Assembly (NCBI RefSeq): GCF_023343835.1
Contig: NC_064435.1
Coordinates: forward strand, 77,386,134-77,450,133
Direction: 5' to 3'
Length of the DNA stretch: 64,000 bases
Origin: Lagopus muta
Taxonomy: Eukaryota > Chordata > Aves > Galliformes > Phasianidae
The translations under genes were made by a program, and so were the position numbers. The notes under the pieces are model-generated. The model was not told the DNA's origin, did no database searches, and saw only the letters and a list, made by a program, of their open reading frames with translations. This document shows, piece after piece, positions 11,454-24,610 of this stretch (the stretch's first letter is position 1; each line of letters opens with the position of its first letter).

Positions 11454-13551
11454 GTATCAGTTCTGATTTATCACTGCAGTTTTCTCAAAGGGATAAAGTC
11501 ATTCAGATGGGCTTGCTTGCTGGTCTGGCTACATGGATCTACAAGGAATAAAGCTGAACATGGCATACACAGGTACACCTGTTGTCCTCTGTCCTGCTCT
11601 TTGGCTGCCCTCACCAAGAACATGCATGGGAGACACCTGCTTCCCTCCCTTCTCTAGAGCAAATAGAGGAGTAGCTAAACTGCTTGCATTACTTCCCATT
11701 TATGTTGTAAGGTGTTTGTTTTACCTACCTTAATTTAAAGGAAGGGTAATATTAATAAGAAGAAGCCATCAGGACCACCTAACTTGGTGACAGCTGAGGA
11801 AGACAGTAAAACAAAAACTTGTGAGCATGTTTGAAGGTGTTTGAGATTTCAGAGTCTGAATACAACTCATGGTTGAGGCAGGAAGATTATCTCTGTTTCC
11901 GTGTGTGTCCATGTATGTACTTGTTGTGCTCAGTATGAATCTGAAATGTTCTGGGCATTAAAAAAGCATCCAGTTTTTCCTCTCAGTTTCTGCTGTTCTT
12001 CTTGGTGTATGATCTGCTGTAAATCCTCATACATTTTAGTGTTTTTTTTCCTTCTTTTCTCAGATTTTATCCTTCTGTTTGAAGTCTAATGCTGAGGAGA
12101 AGGAGTTTCTCATGGTGTTTGTAGTTGCAGTTGCACAGTGAAAAAGTTTTATTAGCCTGTATCTATAAATGGAGATGTAATAATATCTATAATTAATAAT
12201 AAGAAACTCTGATTCATGAACCATTACTGATTCATTAGAACTAAAATGTGTACCAACTTTAACTGGATTCTGACTTCCCCAAAGACAGGCTGTACAAACC
12301 TACTTACAGCCCTACCAGCACTTAGACTGCTTCATATTATCACTTCATTTAGTCTTTCCAGAAGTAAGTGACCTTGTGCACATCACCAGAAGAAATAAAT
12401 TGACATCAGCAAAAACTAGGGCAGTGTGAGTTGTACCTTAGCTGGTAAAATATTGTCCAAGGAATTCTTAATTCCTGTAGCAGTTCGTAGTGCAGTACAA
12501 ATCAAATAATACTGTCAGAGGACATGGAAGTGACCCTTTTTTTTTTATACTTTAAGGGATGAACCATTTCTTCTCCATTCAGACAAAGTACAAAGCTCTA
12601 TTTTCTTATTGACTAAACTTCTTAGCAGTAAATCCAACAGCTGGAAATAGTAGAACTGAAGTAGAATTTAGATGCACGAATACAAACCTCCTGCCTGATC
12701 CCAGTCCTCCAGGACTTAGCCATCTGTGTAACTTGCTAATGAAAAATAGACTTGAACTGGGGACAATTAATTTAATTTATTGCCAATTAAAATAAGTTAA
12801 CTGGTGAGAAACAAAGAGAAATACTAAATCGACACCTTCCCCCACCTCTTCCTAGTGACAGAAGGCTGGGGAATGGGGCTAGGGTCAGTTTCTGACAGCC
12901 TCTCTGCAGCTTCTCTGCTGCTTCTTCCTCCTCAAACTCCTTCCCCAGCTTGGGCCTTCCCAGGGGCTGAGAGACATCTGAGAGCCTTGCTGTTGTTGTT
13001 TCCTCAGAGGTATAGCATATAAGCAAAGCATAAAACATATTAAAAAATATTATAAAAGCCTGCTTCCTTGCACTGATTTACATCAATACAATGCAGATTT
13101 AGTTTCTGGAACCTTAAAGCAACAAGGGCTGTTTTAAGTATCTGCAGTTCTTTGCCTTGGTATTTTTGAAAGCAGACAGATTGTCATAAGCCAAAATGCT
13201 GTATGTTTACTTTGTATTACTTTTCTTGAGCTACACGTGCAGCTATGCACAGTACCAATCAAAGATCACCAGGGCTCCTGTTAGCTTAACTCAGTGACTG
13301 AGGAAAGTGTTATTGCTACCATTCTTTTTCTCTTCAAATTCAGTTAAATTTCATTATGAAGATAGCTTTTAAGTTTACTAAAATTCAGACCAAAAGAGAA
13401 GGAAAACGGTATTAAGTAAAACATAAAAAGTTTGTCATCTTATACCATAGTATGAAAACATGTAATCTAGTATTTATATTATTATTAGTTAGTTGAAATA
13501 AATAATAAGATGCTAAGAAAATATGCTTAGTCCTGTTATATTTCTTTGTAG

Positions 13552-13631
13552 AAACGGGAATTCTTGAAAGCTCAAATACGTTTGTAACTACTGTTCCTCA
13601 TGGAAACACTGTTGAAATTCTGTTCATTTAG
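13552..13631 (+). other. Candidate alternative terminal exon
   Basis: After an acceptor-like TTATATTTCTTTGTAG ending at 13551, one frame is open for 25 codons to TAG at 13629-13631 (residues include TGILESSNTFVTTVPHG). An AATAAA polyadenylation-type hexamer lies at 13819-13824. The combination resembles a last exon, but each element is common in AT-rich DNA. No protein family is recognised. Confidence 0.12.
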
Positions 13632-16600
13632 AGATCTTCCTGGGTCTGCTTATTATAGCTGGTCAGACATTTGATAAGATGTGAAATAGCAAAAAATGTT
13701 AATGCAGTACAGCTGTTCAGCTGTTGTTCAATCTTTCTATATCCCCTATTTCAGTACTTTAAAATAGATTTGCATTATGAAGTAGAGTGAAAAAAGCAGA
13801 ATTCTGAAATTTCTTATAAATAAAATTTCAGAAAAAACTTTTTCCAAAAGCATGAAAAATTTCCTTCTCTATCATGCCCAGAACTTCTCATTTCTTTATG
13901 AAATTTATGGTGTATTAGTACATTTAACTTTTATTATGATAATAGTTAACATATAAGTAATAAAAATTATAGGGTTAACACAACTGTTATTATTCTAATA
14001 AATAAAATAAATCATACTTATTCATTTTGAATCCTTTCCACAAAAGGCTATATCAAAATTGATGATCCCAGAAGCACTTCCATGTGATAAAACTGTGCTG
14101 TTCAACCGTTCCTTCAAGAATATTTCAAGTTGTATGAGTGCACAGGCAGCACTTGAGGGTGAAAATGCCTTAGCTTGTGGGAAACAACTTGTCTTATATT
14201 ATTGAAGCAACGGTGGAAAATTAATGTCTCTCTTAGTAGTCAGCAATATGTTCTCTGAATGAAGTAGAAGGAGGAAGGGATTATATGCCATATAGCATAT
14301 TGATTGCACTTTGATGTTATGACTTACTTCAACCTCTGTGCTGAAACCAACATATATGAAAATCTACCAATACTGAAATGAGCTTTTTTTAAACTAAACT
14401 ATAATTACACTGAGTCTGATATTATATCGTAATTGCCACAGTTCAACTCCATTAAAAAAGCTTTCATTTTAACATCAATGGGAAGTTAAACTGAGTTAAC
14501 ATACAAAGATTCAAATAGGAGAGAAGGCTGATAGGAATTGTTGATGTCAGAGGGGCATTTAGGAGTGCTTACAGTTTATTCTGTCATCAATAATTAACAA
14601 CCTTAAGCTTGCTTAGGAGTAACTAACCAGTGCATTTATTGTTGAGGAACAATCAGTAAATTCAGTAAATTGGATTCAAAAATTATTGTTATGTTGCTGT
14701 CACAGGAAAAGATTTTTTTAAGACTTTTTTTAATGTCCTATGGGCTTGAACATGTTTTAGTTACAAATGGTCATTGCTGCCTTCCTTTGTCTTTTCTGGG
14801 AAGAGGGCAGGAGGATGATTAGAGAAATGAGAGAGAGAGGGATGAAAACCCTCTCTGTTCTCTTAAGGGAGTATAGAAGGATAGGGAAAAGTGAGCACTG
14901 TTTTTTCTCTGCTATCCATTGGAATAGCCTGAAGAAAGTGATTCCTCCCTGATGCCTCCACAAAGACAAGTCCGCTGTAGCCCACTCTTGGACAGACCGT
15001 GACTCTAAACCTAGTCAATTTTGGAATGTTTTGGAGATTTCACCAGCCAGATATGAATATCGTAAAATAAAATAAATAAAATAAACCCTACAAGGTGTAA
15101 CAAGGTTCAAAGTGCATTGCATTAAGGAAAAGGGTTTGGGTTTTCTTTTCATTTGAGAAGAAGCCTAAGATTTGTATCCTTAGCTTTCATGAAATTCCCT
15201 CTTCATGCGATGTTAAGTACATGTTAACTGAGGAATGCAGCATTGTGTTTTCTTTTTCCTTTAGTGACTGCAACATTAAACAAGCAGAGATGACATCCAG
15301 TATCTCCTAGCAGCTAGACAGGTACTATATTGTGCTCTTACTTATACTGTAACGCCAAACCACTTCAAATATGCAAAGATATCCATGTATTGAACTCAGG
15401 ACAGCAATAAAAGGAACACATACAAGAGCAGTTCAAACCATTTAATTCTCCTTCCCTGGGCTGTATTTCTGGTGCTGGAAAATGTTGTAGAATCAGAGCC
15501 ACAGTGTTAATATCACAGTAGATGATCTTTAACTGCTTGAGGTGCTAAAAATAAATACATTGTAAAAAACAGCTGTTGAGAAATTGAATTCCTAGAAAGA
15601 TATTTCAAGTCTTTCTTCAGTTTTGCTAATGATCATAAATGTTAGGCATGCTAATGTTGCTTAATGTAATTTAAAAGAATAAATGTGTATAATCATAGTA
15701 TTTTTATGCCAGTAGAGTCTTTGGTTGTGCTTTTAATCATCAGCACCTTTTCCCCCCATTGAGAATATCAGTGAAAAGTTTGAAAGGCTCTTATTTTTAT
15801 GTTATGTTTACATGATTTTAAAGCAGAACATTAGGAATGTATATCCTCATGGGCAGTAGGCATATTGAATTTATTGTCTTCAGAGTATGCCAATTCTGTC
15901 ATCATGTGACTGTTTTACTTCATATTTCTTCCTTTCTTTTTGTCTGGTAAAAGTTTGTGCTTATCTGTGTCTCAGTATTTAATTCTCTATTGTTTTTCTC
16001 CATCAAGAAACATATCACCTCTTTAACCTTCACTATCATTCAAGTTTTTATTTTATCCTTTCTGGATTTACTTCTGAGATTTGATCTGCCTGGTGACTTT
16101 GCTGCTTTTTCTGTTTTCTTTGTTACCCTCAGCCTTTTTCACATGTGTACATCTCTAGTGCTCTTGAAAAATGTTCATCTGCAACATCCTTAAAACTTAC
16201 ATTAATGCAGCACTTCCTCTACTTATTTACTTATTCTTAATTTTAGAAGAATTTCTAGGACTTTTTGAAACATTTTCTCTGACTACTTTTTTCCATCATT
16301 ATTTTGAAGTGTGTGATTGACTTCTTTTTACAGAATAAAGCTTAATTCTTGTTATTATAAAAGCAGTGGACATGGAACTCTTATATTTATCTGTAGGCTT
16401 ACCACAAGTGGCAGAGAGGTTCTGAACATCTTTATCCTATCCATGATTCAAACCTGACCTATAGGGATTGTCTCTTCTTTCTAAGTGAGAGATAATTCAG
16501 TCTGCAGAATTGAACTTGACAGAAAAAAAATTTTGTCAATTATGTATGAAGTTTTGAGGGATGGAATTCTATCCACTAGAGAACATGGATAAAAACCACA

Positions 16601-16980
16601 AAATTCAGTTGCTATGGGGTCCTGTAAGACCTCAAAAATTGGACTGAATTCTTTTCTGTTGAAAGTGTAAAGCTTCATCCAATAAGATAGCTCAATTCAC
16701 ATCTATATAACAAATGATATACTGTGGTAAAATAAATATATTTATTTTAATAAAAGGAAAGGGATCAAATCTTCTTCTTACTTCTGGAGCTATAACCACT
16801 CAATCCAGAAGGACGTTGATTATTTGGATTCCTTTCTTCATTTTATTTATTAATTTATTTTGCCTCAATCTTTTCATTATCCTTTACTCTGTGCAGAAAG
16901 ATGCCAGTGATCAAGAATGCATTTAATTTATGGTCTGTGTCTGTAATGTTGTCAGAAGTTTTAGGTTTCTGTTTGGATTA

Positions 16981-17362
16981 TGGGTCTGTTCAGCTTTGAG
17001 AAAAGAAGACTGAGAGGGGACCTGATCCAGGTCTATAAGTATCTAAGATGTGGGGGGCAGAATGGCGAGGATGGACTCTTTTCAGTGGTGAATGGAGACA
17101 GGACAAGGGGAAATGGCCGGAAACTGCAGCATAGGAAGTTCTGCACAAATGTGCAAAAGAGCTTCTTTACAGTGAGGTGACGGAGCACTGGAACAGGCTG
17201 CCCAGGGAGGTGGTGGAGTCTCCTTCTCTGGAGATGTTCAAGACATGCCTGGATGCCTACCTGTGTGATCTGCTGTAGGGAACCTGCTTTGGCAGGGGGG
17301 CTGGACTCGATGATCTCTGGAGGTACCTTCCAACCCCTACAATTCTGTGATTCTGTGATTCT
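16981..17362 (+). mobile_element. CR1 3' end fragment with terminal octamers
   Basis: The sequence encodes the end of the CR1 ORF2 product in broken frames: [19 protein letters not shown] early, then the stretch equivalent to [16 protein letters not shown]. The CR1 3' untranslated region follows, with the conserved GATGATCTCTGGAGGTACCTTCC segment. It ends in tandem ATTCTGTG octamers (to 17362). The copy is strongly 5'-truncated, as usual for target-primed reverse transcription. The intact octamer tail marks the true 3' end and hence the insertion point. Confidence 0.95.
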
Positions 17363-20212
17363 TAGGAAGGCATCAATCTCTAGTGTGAATACAGTCACGG
17401 ACATGGAAAAACTGAAGTAAAATCCAGATTCTTTGATACGTGTAGTTCAGAGCCCATGAATACTACTATTCTCACTGTAGGAACTGTGCAGGGACTGTGT
17501 TTCCATATATTATCTTTTATTGAAAAGTAGATGAATCTAAACATATTTTCCCCATAGTTATGTTTCAGTAATACAAAGAAAGCCAAAAATAAGGATCTCT
17601 GTTTTAGGTAAGAAATACTAGCAATTGAAAACTCCTCTCTATGTATGATCAGAGTGGTGGGAAAAGTGCAAACAAAACAAAGGGTGTGAAAAACCCTATA
17701 TTTTCTGGGCTTCTAAATCAGTCATAAAGAGACAGTTACAACTGGTAGAACAAAGTAAATGCACAACAACAACTCTGACCTTTCATACAAAACCTTTGGA
17801 TTCAAGAGATGTACAGTTCACGTGTATGCTTTGTAGCCCTGGCTTCTTTAATTACTGCAGTGTCAGTTACATGGCTTTTTGAATATTTTTTTCCTTTTTT
17901 AATATTTCCCAAGTTAAGGCATATATCATTTTCCTTGGTCTCAGCAGCATTAAATAAATAAATAAAATTCTGAAGTCTTCGTACATGAAGTGTGTGACAT
18001 TTTGATATTTTGATCTGATAGCTCTACACACACAGATTGTTAGGTAAAAAGAAAGAACTCTTGAATGTAGTGTTCCAATAAAATAATGCTTATTGTATCT
18101 TCAAATATTTGTATTTGAAAGTAAATGGACATACACAGAGATGTGTACATATTTTTCTGGTTTCCCTTTTAACATTTCAACAACTTTTATTTTTCTTTTA
18201 CTCCTCGTACCTTAAGACCACCGCATACATTTCAGACATTGTCCACCAAGTCAAGTCTGTTTGTGTGGCACATTGTTGTATCTTGGATTTTCACTAGGAG
18301 GAGTTTTTAAAATGATATGAGTTTTTAGAGCCACTCAAGGCTGGTGCACAAATGCTGCACTTCACCACTTCTGATTTATCATTTTTATACAATCTGTTCA
18401 GGTTACTACCCAGTGTTTAAACTTGATCCTGAATGAAAACCTCTGTGTAGAAAGTTAATGATAAATAGAGAAGTTATGAGAACATCTTATTCCACTGAAT
18501 ACAACTGGGGCGAAAGCAACTGATGATATTTTTTCTCTCACCACAGTGCCAGTCCCTTGCTTCAAGACTGGTAATACTTGATACTTCCTAACAACCGTGC
18601 AAAAATGTAGGAGCTCGGAAGAGAATAGTCATGATATGTGTGGTTTTTTTCAACTGCAATTGATTTATGGTCAATATGAAGTTCAAAAATAGACTACAAA
18701 CATTTGGAATTATACATGTTTAAATTAAACTAAGCCTACAAAAGAGACCAACATAAACTCTTAGATTAAATCTGAGTATGAAAGATGACAGTGATGGTCT
18801 GTTTAAAACACAGCTTTCATCTCCAAAGTGGTAGACTTTTATAATCTTGGGCTTGATCACTAAACAGAGGTGTTCTGCTATGCATAAATATCTATTAATA
18901 ACATGATAAGTATCCTAGACAGTCATTAAATCATTTATGTGGGTAAATATATTTAAGAATAAGTTAACACATAGCTTGCAAATAAGCCTATTTAGGTTAT
19001 CATTATGCAATGTTTTCATAGAAAATATTTCATTTTTAAGTGAATCTTTAATTCTAAAAATTAAATAACGTCATAGCAGATGTTTTAAATCTTTACATAT
19101 GTGTTTAATTTAAATGTAAAATGTAAGGCAAGTGCAAATATTGTAGCCATCATCAACATAAGATATAATTAGAACTCTATGAATAAAGAATAAGAGCAGT
19201 TATTTATCTGGTTACAGACATCTTCTAAAATTAACGGGGGAAAAAGTTGTTTTCCATCTGCAATATAACGATCATATGAGGAGTTGAAGAGCAGAATCAA
19301 TTACTGCGATGGTTTGCACTGGCTAATACAGAGTTGCCATTTTCAGGAACTAACCATTATTAATTCATCTTTCTAATTGTTTCCTTTAAATTTGGTGGAG
19401 TCACATTGCAGTTACCTTGGAAATGGCTCTTTGCAGTTGGCTGCTGTTTTCTGCTTAATAATCTTTCAGATCTCAGTTATGTTTTCTTTCACTTACTCAT
19501 AAGGAAGATGGTAAATCTAATACCACAAAATGGACAGGTGTATATCTTAGTCTAAATACTACCATTTATAAGATTTTGTAGAAGTTTAAGCTGTGAGATC
19601 CTGTTTCCTGTAGGAACAAATGAGTTACTCTGGGCCATTTTAATAGCTTTGTATTATTTTCTGATTGGAGGTCCATTCTGATGTTACAGCTGTGGCTGTG
19701 CACTTATAGTCTTTTAAAATTCATTTTATGCTTTGATAAGGGGAAGGACATTGGATCAGATGCACCTTCAAGGTATGGGATGAATTTGTTGTTATTATTA
19801 GCACATACACACCATTTCTTTGTCTGCCTGATCTTCAGCCTATTGCGGTCACTAGAAAAACCTCTACTATGTCAACTGGTGCTAGATCAAGGTCTCAGAG
19901 AACTGATAGATATTATCTAGTTCTTGTCAAACATAAAGAGAAAGAAAAGACAAGAGAGACCTACAGAAACCTGAACTACTTTTGTCTGCATAGAAAATGT
20001 CCACTTTGTCTCAAGCTGGGAAAATTTAATGGATGAAAATTGGATTGAAAACAAACTGGGAGATAATAATGCCAGCTTTTTCCTGATTATAATTTTTTTT
20101 CCCCTCTTCTTAATTTTTCTCTCTGAACATTTATTGTCGCTTCTTTTCGTTGTCACTTCCAGTCTTTTAAACTAACATTCAAGATCCACAATGGGCTTTT
20201 TTATTTATTCAT
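17363..20212. other. AT-rich unique non-coding DNA, no gene recognised
   Basis: No gene, transposon or unusual repeat is recognised. Frames are short and AT-driven. Confidence 0.65.

Positions 20213-20265
<53 letters not shown>
20213..20265. repeat. (TCTA)n tetranucleotide microsatellite
   Basis: About 12-13 uninterrupted TCTA units lie immediately downstream of a short TTTA-rich stretch. Length is expected to vary between individuals. Confidence 0.95.
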
Positions 20266-21083
20266 ATCTCAGTGATTACATCAGATCTCAGAAGTAAAAT
20301 ATCTTTGGAATAGTTAATTTTTCAAATAATTCTGTGAATGACTTAAAAGTCCTTCAACTTCCACTCACTGCTCAATCTTTTCCTATAAATATTCCCAGAC
20401 ATAATAGACTGCATCCTTTTTTTAGTAGTCCAGTGAAAAAGAGATATCTAAGAATGGAGAAAAAGTAATACCAAATTCCTTCATCTCTAAAGAAAATTAA
20501 AGTATTTGGTGCTGTGGTAATGTGTCTGACTTTGCAGTGTAACTATTAGCTGTGAAAGTGAACTAACTTGTCTTCTCCCTTTATAGTTTACTTTACAGTA
20601 AAGCATTCTTATGTCCTCTGTTTAATCTAATCTATTTTTTAATGAAAAAAGATTTTACCCTTAGGCTGAAAAAAAATCCTCAGGTTATAATTGTCTTTCG
20701 ACATCTGCTGAAACATTTGAATTAACATTACAGATTCGTAATTCAAAGATACCATGTATAACAAATGAATCCACAGTGTTTAGCTGTGGTATTCTAGGAA
20801 TTACTTTGGTGTACACAGATAACTGGCCCCAAGTTAACTTGGAGGATGGTCAGGAGATAACCTAGTGCTATTAACTTTGGGTTCTTGTAGCCACAGGTCA
20901 CTTGCTTCTGAAGAAAAACAGCAAGGCTTAAAAACATGCTATTACAAGATCAGCATGAAAATCCTATTAAATCTCACAGCATGTAAAGATTATATGAAGG
21001 TTACCAAGGTGCATATTATCATTTTCTACAAACACACAGAGGCAGTTATATACGTTTGTTATGAAAGATTTTTTTTCTATACT

Positions 21084-21139
21084 AGGAGAAAAGGAGAGGA
21101 GGGAAAAATAAAAAAAAGGAAAAGAGAGGAAAGGAAAAT
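21084..21139. repeat. Polypurine tract
   Basis: Some 55 bases consist almost only of A and G (GGAGAAAAGG, GAGAGGAGGG, AAAAAAGG units) on the plus strand. Such tracts can adopt triplex structures; no function is evident. Confidence 0.8.
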
Positions 21140-23321
21140 CCTACATCACAGACTGTAATTTTCTGCATTACCTAGCATCACAAAATAGCAACAGGGCTGC
21201 ACACTAAGTGTTGTTATCTAACTTTGCTGTATTTTCTTAGGCAGTTAATTAAACCAAAAGTCTTTAACAGTAAAAGACAGGTCACTCAAATACTGTGTTA
21301 TCATGGTGCTGAGACACTTCACAATTGTTAATTTATCTATCTTAACCAGGTATTAACACCCTCAAATTGGTGTCTATGAGCAGGAAAATTAAGGTTAGTC
21401 TTATGTTAAATGCTAGTTTTGTACTATTGCCTGGGTAGGAAGCTTGGCTCCCACAGGATGTTGTCTGGGATGCTGTCAGAGCACACTGCGATTGCCTTCC
21501 AGGCTTGAGAGCCAATTGTGTTTTCCTGCTTTTGAAACCAAGGTACAGAAACACAGAGGAGGGAGAAAAGTGTGGGGATGTGCATATCAGGGTTCCTTCT
21601 TAGATACCATCTCAAATATAATCTTGAGGGTTCAAATCAAATGGCACTGTAAATTTTGAGCATGATGGGAAATAAGATGGTCTCAGTGACACAGCTAGCC
21701 TTTCTATTTCTCTGATAGGAGTCTCTGTAATAAAAGAAAGCAGTTTAGCGTTAAGGCACATTCGTAAATAAAACAGGATAGAGAATTTTCATACCTCATA
21801 CATATATCATCGTTTTAAGTTCAAGTGCAAAGAATTTCCTACAAAAAAAAACACCTTTCTTGTCAATTTGCCAATTCACTGTGAGAACAGGAACTCCTCA
21901 TAGATAAAGCAACAAAAGTGTTTTTCTTCACTGATATTTGATTTTTTTTATTTATTTTTTTTTTTACTTTTTTAAAGATATTTTTCCTTATGTCTAGCAT
22001 TCAATTAAGAAGACATAGCAGTATTAAAAACTTCTGCCTGCATAGTTTACTTTGCATTCAGCCAAGATGATTTTGGTCATTTGTTGGAAGGAATTAGATG
22101 ATAACATCAGTATTTTTTGACAGGTGTAAATAAAGACTAAGATGAATTTTCACTAGTTGAAACTGAATGTAGATAACTGGAGTTTAACAGCATGTGAGTT
22201 GGTTTTCTGTTCAACATCATCCAGAGTGAATGTGTCTGCTAGTTTACTTATACATCCATTCTTTTACATGTAGAATTCTCTGGAAAGTTGATAAGGAATG
22301 TCCTGATAAGCAATGCTTTGGATGTTTGTGATAGAAATTGGGTCTGCTGACAATATTTAGGTATTTAGAGCCTGTGCGCCCACAAAGTGCTTACACTTTT
22401 TTCTTACAGAATGTAGCTGCTTTCAGCCTTAGATTAAAGGGAATAAAAAAGCAACACTTAACTTTGTACAGCTAATATTTTAGAAACTAACAAAGCCATT
22501 GATGTAATCTCTAATGAACTTTAGAGTATAATTTAGTTACTTTTATCTACCTTGGGAGAAATAACCAAGACTATCCGGTTACTTTAAGAAACATCTCTTC
22601 CTAAAGTAATTCACCAGTTCAGTACGTAACCATCTTATGAAACTCATTTAACACTCTTGTCCCTTGATACAGAATGAATTTCCATCATGTAGACAGGCTG
22701 AATTCATTTTTACATATTGTCATGATTACAGGTCTAACTGCACATCTGTTGTCCATTTGGTTTCTTCAAGCACATCCACTAAAGTACCAATTTTCAGCTT
22801 TTTACCCATCCTAAACCAGAAATTACTTTAAACACAATGCACACATACTTTTGTAGTTACCCATATGCAGAGGCCTGTAAGCAGTGTGTATAGTGACCAG
22901 TAACTTTTTGTAATCAAGTAAGTAACTATGTTGTAATAGCTAAAAAATCTGCTTTGTTTCAACAAGTCAATTTGCTTGGAGTCTGGTTTACCTCACCACC
23001 ATTGATATTTTCCCTGTTGGCTTCCAGACACCGTAAGTAACACCTAAAACACCTTAGCCAGCAGATGATTTTCATAAATTAATAAATGTACACTTAATTC
23101 CATGACAACTATATTCTTGAATATACATTATCTTCTTAAACATGATCTGAGTCCCCAAGTGTTTGTTTTTCAAGATAGGTGCTATGTATTGAAATTTTAA
23201 TATCACATTGTACATTTTTCCTCTAAAAATCTTTATGACGCTTTAGGAGTATCTTACTGCCAAGTTCTAGGCAATAAGTAGAAATTAACGCAATCTCAAA
23301 ACAACAGAACATCAAGGTTCC

Positions 23322-23361
23322 ATTGTTGTTTTGTTGTTGTTGTTGTTTGTTTGTTTTTTTA
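23322..23361. repeat. (TTG)n / (TTTG)n simple repeat
   Basis: A run of TTG and TTTG units, visible directly. Confidence 0.85.
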
Positions 23362-24149
23362 GGTTTACAAAAAACTTAAATGCACATCCAACTTTCTCCT
23401 TTATGACTATGGACTTTCAGTTAAGTTGGGCTGCAATGTGAATGCATTTCAACCTCGACATTTTAGTCCCTGTAGTTGAGCCTTGTTTTTCATCTGAACC
23501 AGGATGGAAAATTTGTTCTATAATTCCATATCCTAATGAAATCACTGATCAGAAGCATGCAAGCAAAAATGAAATATTGCTTAGTTAAGTCAATTTCTGA
23601 GTGTCTCTTGATTTTTGTCATGTTTGACAGCTACGTTATCAAAGATATTTACTTGTCAGCAAAGATTTGTTTCCTCATGACCTATCTTATCTTATTCTAC
23701 GAATTAGAAAAGAAAGTGTAGTACTAAATCATTTTAAGCTGTGATGTTGAAAAGAGAAGGATTAAGGACTGACCAGAAAATCAAGCAGAAAGAGAATCTG
23801 GGACAAGGAACAGTATTACAAGAAAATATCAATGCTACAGAAATGAACAGCAGAGTTGATGCATCACCCATGTTTGGAATTGAATAAAAAGACAAATATA
23901 TGTTGGGCAGTGAGATTTCTGAATAAATTTACTGAGATTAAGAGGCAGCTGCATAATCCCCTGGTTAGTGTGTGTTATGTGCTACCGCTATGCCTATCAA
24001 TCAGTGAGCATGATTCACCACAGCCGTTTCAGAGACCTTGACTTTTCAACTTCAGCCTCATGGTTTTATCTCTTGAGGTCTGTCATTGTTAAACCTTGGT
24101 ATCAGTGAAGTTGATATCTATTAAAACAATGGTACTTTGAAAATTTTGA

Positions 24150-24610
24150 CATAGATTCATAGAATAGTTGGAGTTGGGACCTAGTTCTAACTGGCACGGT
24201 ATGGGAAGGGTTGCTAAACCTTGATCACCTCCAGGGAGATGGCATCCACCACTGAACAGCATATTCCAGTGCCTCACCACCTTCTGAATAAAGATCTTCA
24301 TCCTAACATGTAACCTGAATCTCCCTTCTTTTAACTTAAAGCCATTCCCCCTTGTCCTTTCACTATCAGACTGTGTAAAAAATCAGTCCCTCATCTGCTT
24401 ATAAGCTCTATTCAAGTACTGGCAGACCATAATGAGATCTCCCTGGAGCCATCTCTTCTCCAAGATAAACAAGTCCAACTTCTAATCCTATCTTCATAGG
24501 AGTGGTGCTCCAGCCCTTGGAACATGATTATGGTCCTTCTCTGGACCCAGTCTAACAACTCCAAATACCTCCTATACTGAGGGCCCCAGGCTTGGCAATA
24601 CTGAATGGTT
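24150..24610 (-). mobile_element. CR1 3' end fragment
   Basis: On the minus strand the sequence runs from the DNA encoding the CR1 thumb region into the 3' untranslated part. It reaches a diverged octamer end at the low-coordinate side (ATTCATAGAAT near 24152-24162). Hallmarks on the plus strand include CTCTGGACCCAGTCTAACA, the complement of the RVQRR coding region, and CACCTCCAGGGAGATGG. Frames are broken by several indels. The residues WGPQYRRYLELLDWVQRR can still be read on the minus strand. Confidence 0.9.

Larger units (their letters stand above)
10224..16980. other. AT-rich unique non-coding DNA, no gene recognised
   Basis: No transposon or coding gene is recognised over this stretch. 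It contains a 13-bp tandem duplication with a palindrome (11021-11052), two splice-flanked open segments (11409-11453 and 13552-13631) and a short AAATA-type tract near 15062-15085. A spliced, stop-containing segment around 15263-15320 also has a good acceptor and a CAG/GTACTA donor but no open frame. All are weak signals. Confidence 0.65.
20266..24149. other. AT-rich unique non-coding DNA, no gene recognised
   Basis: Nothing gene-like is recognised. A polypurine tract lies at 21084-21139 and a (TTG)n-rich tract at 23322-23361. A slightly GC-richer patch at about 21430-21560 is open on both strands but matches no known family. Confidence 0.62.

Noticed and set aside
15263..15320. Segment with a good acceptor and a CAG/GTACTA donor
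   Set aside because: All three frames contain stops; it could only be a non-coding exon and nothing else supports that.
22406..22475. Acceptor-like TTTTTTCTTACAG followed by 21 open codons
   Set aside because: No donor or poly(A) context close by; shown here as an example of how often such signals arise by chance in this window.
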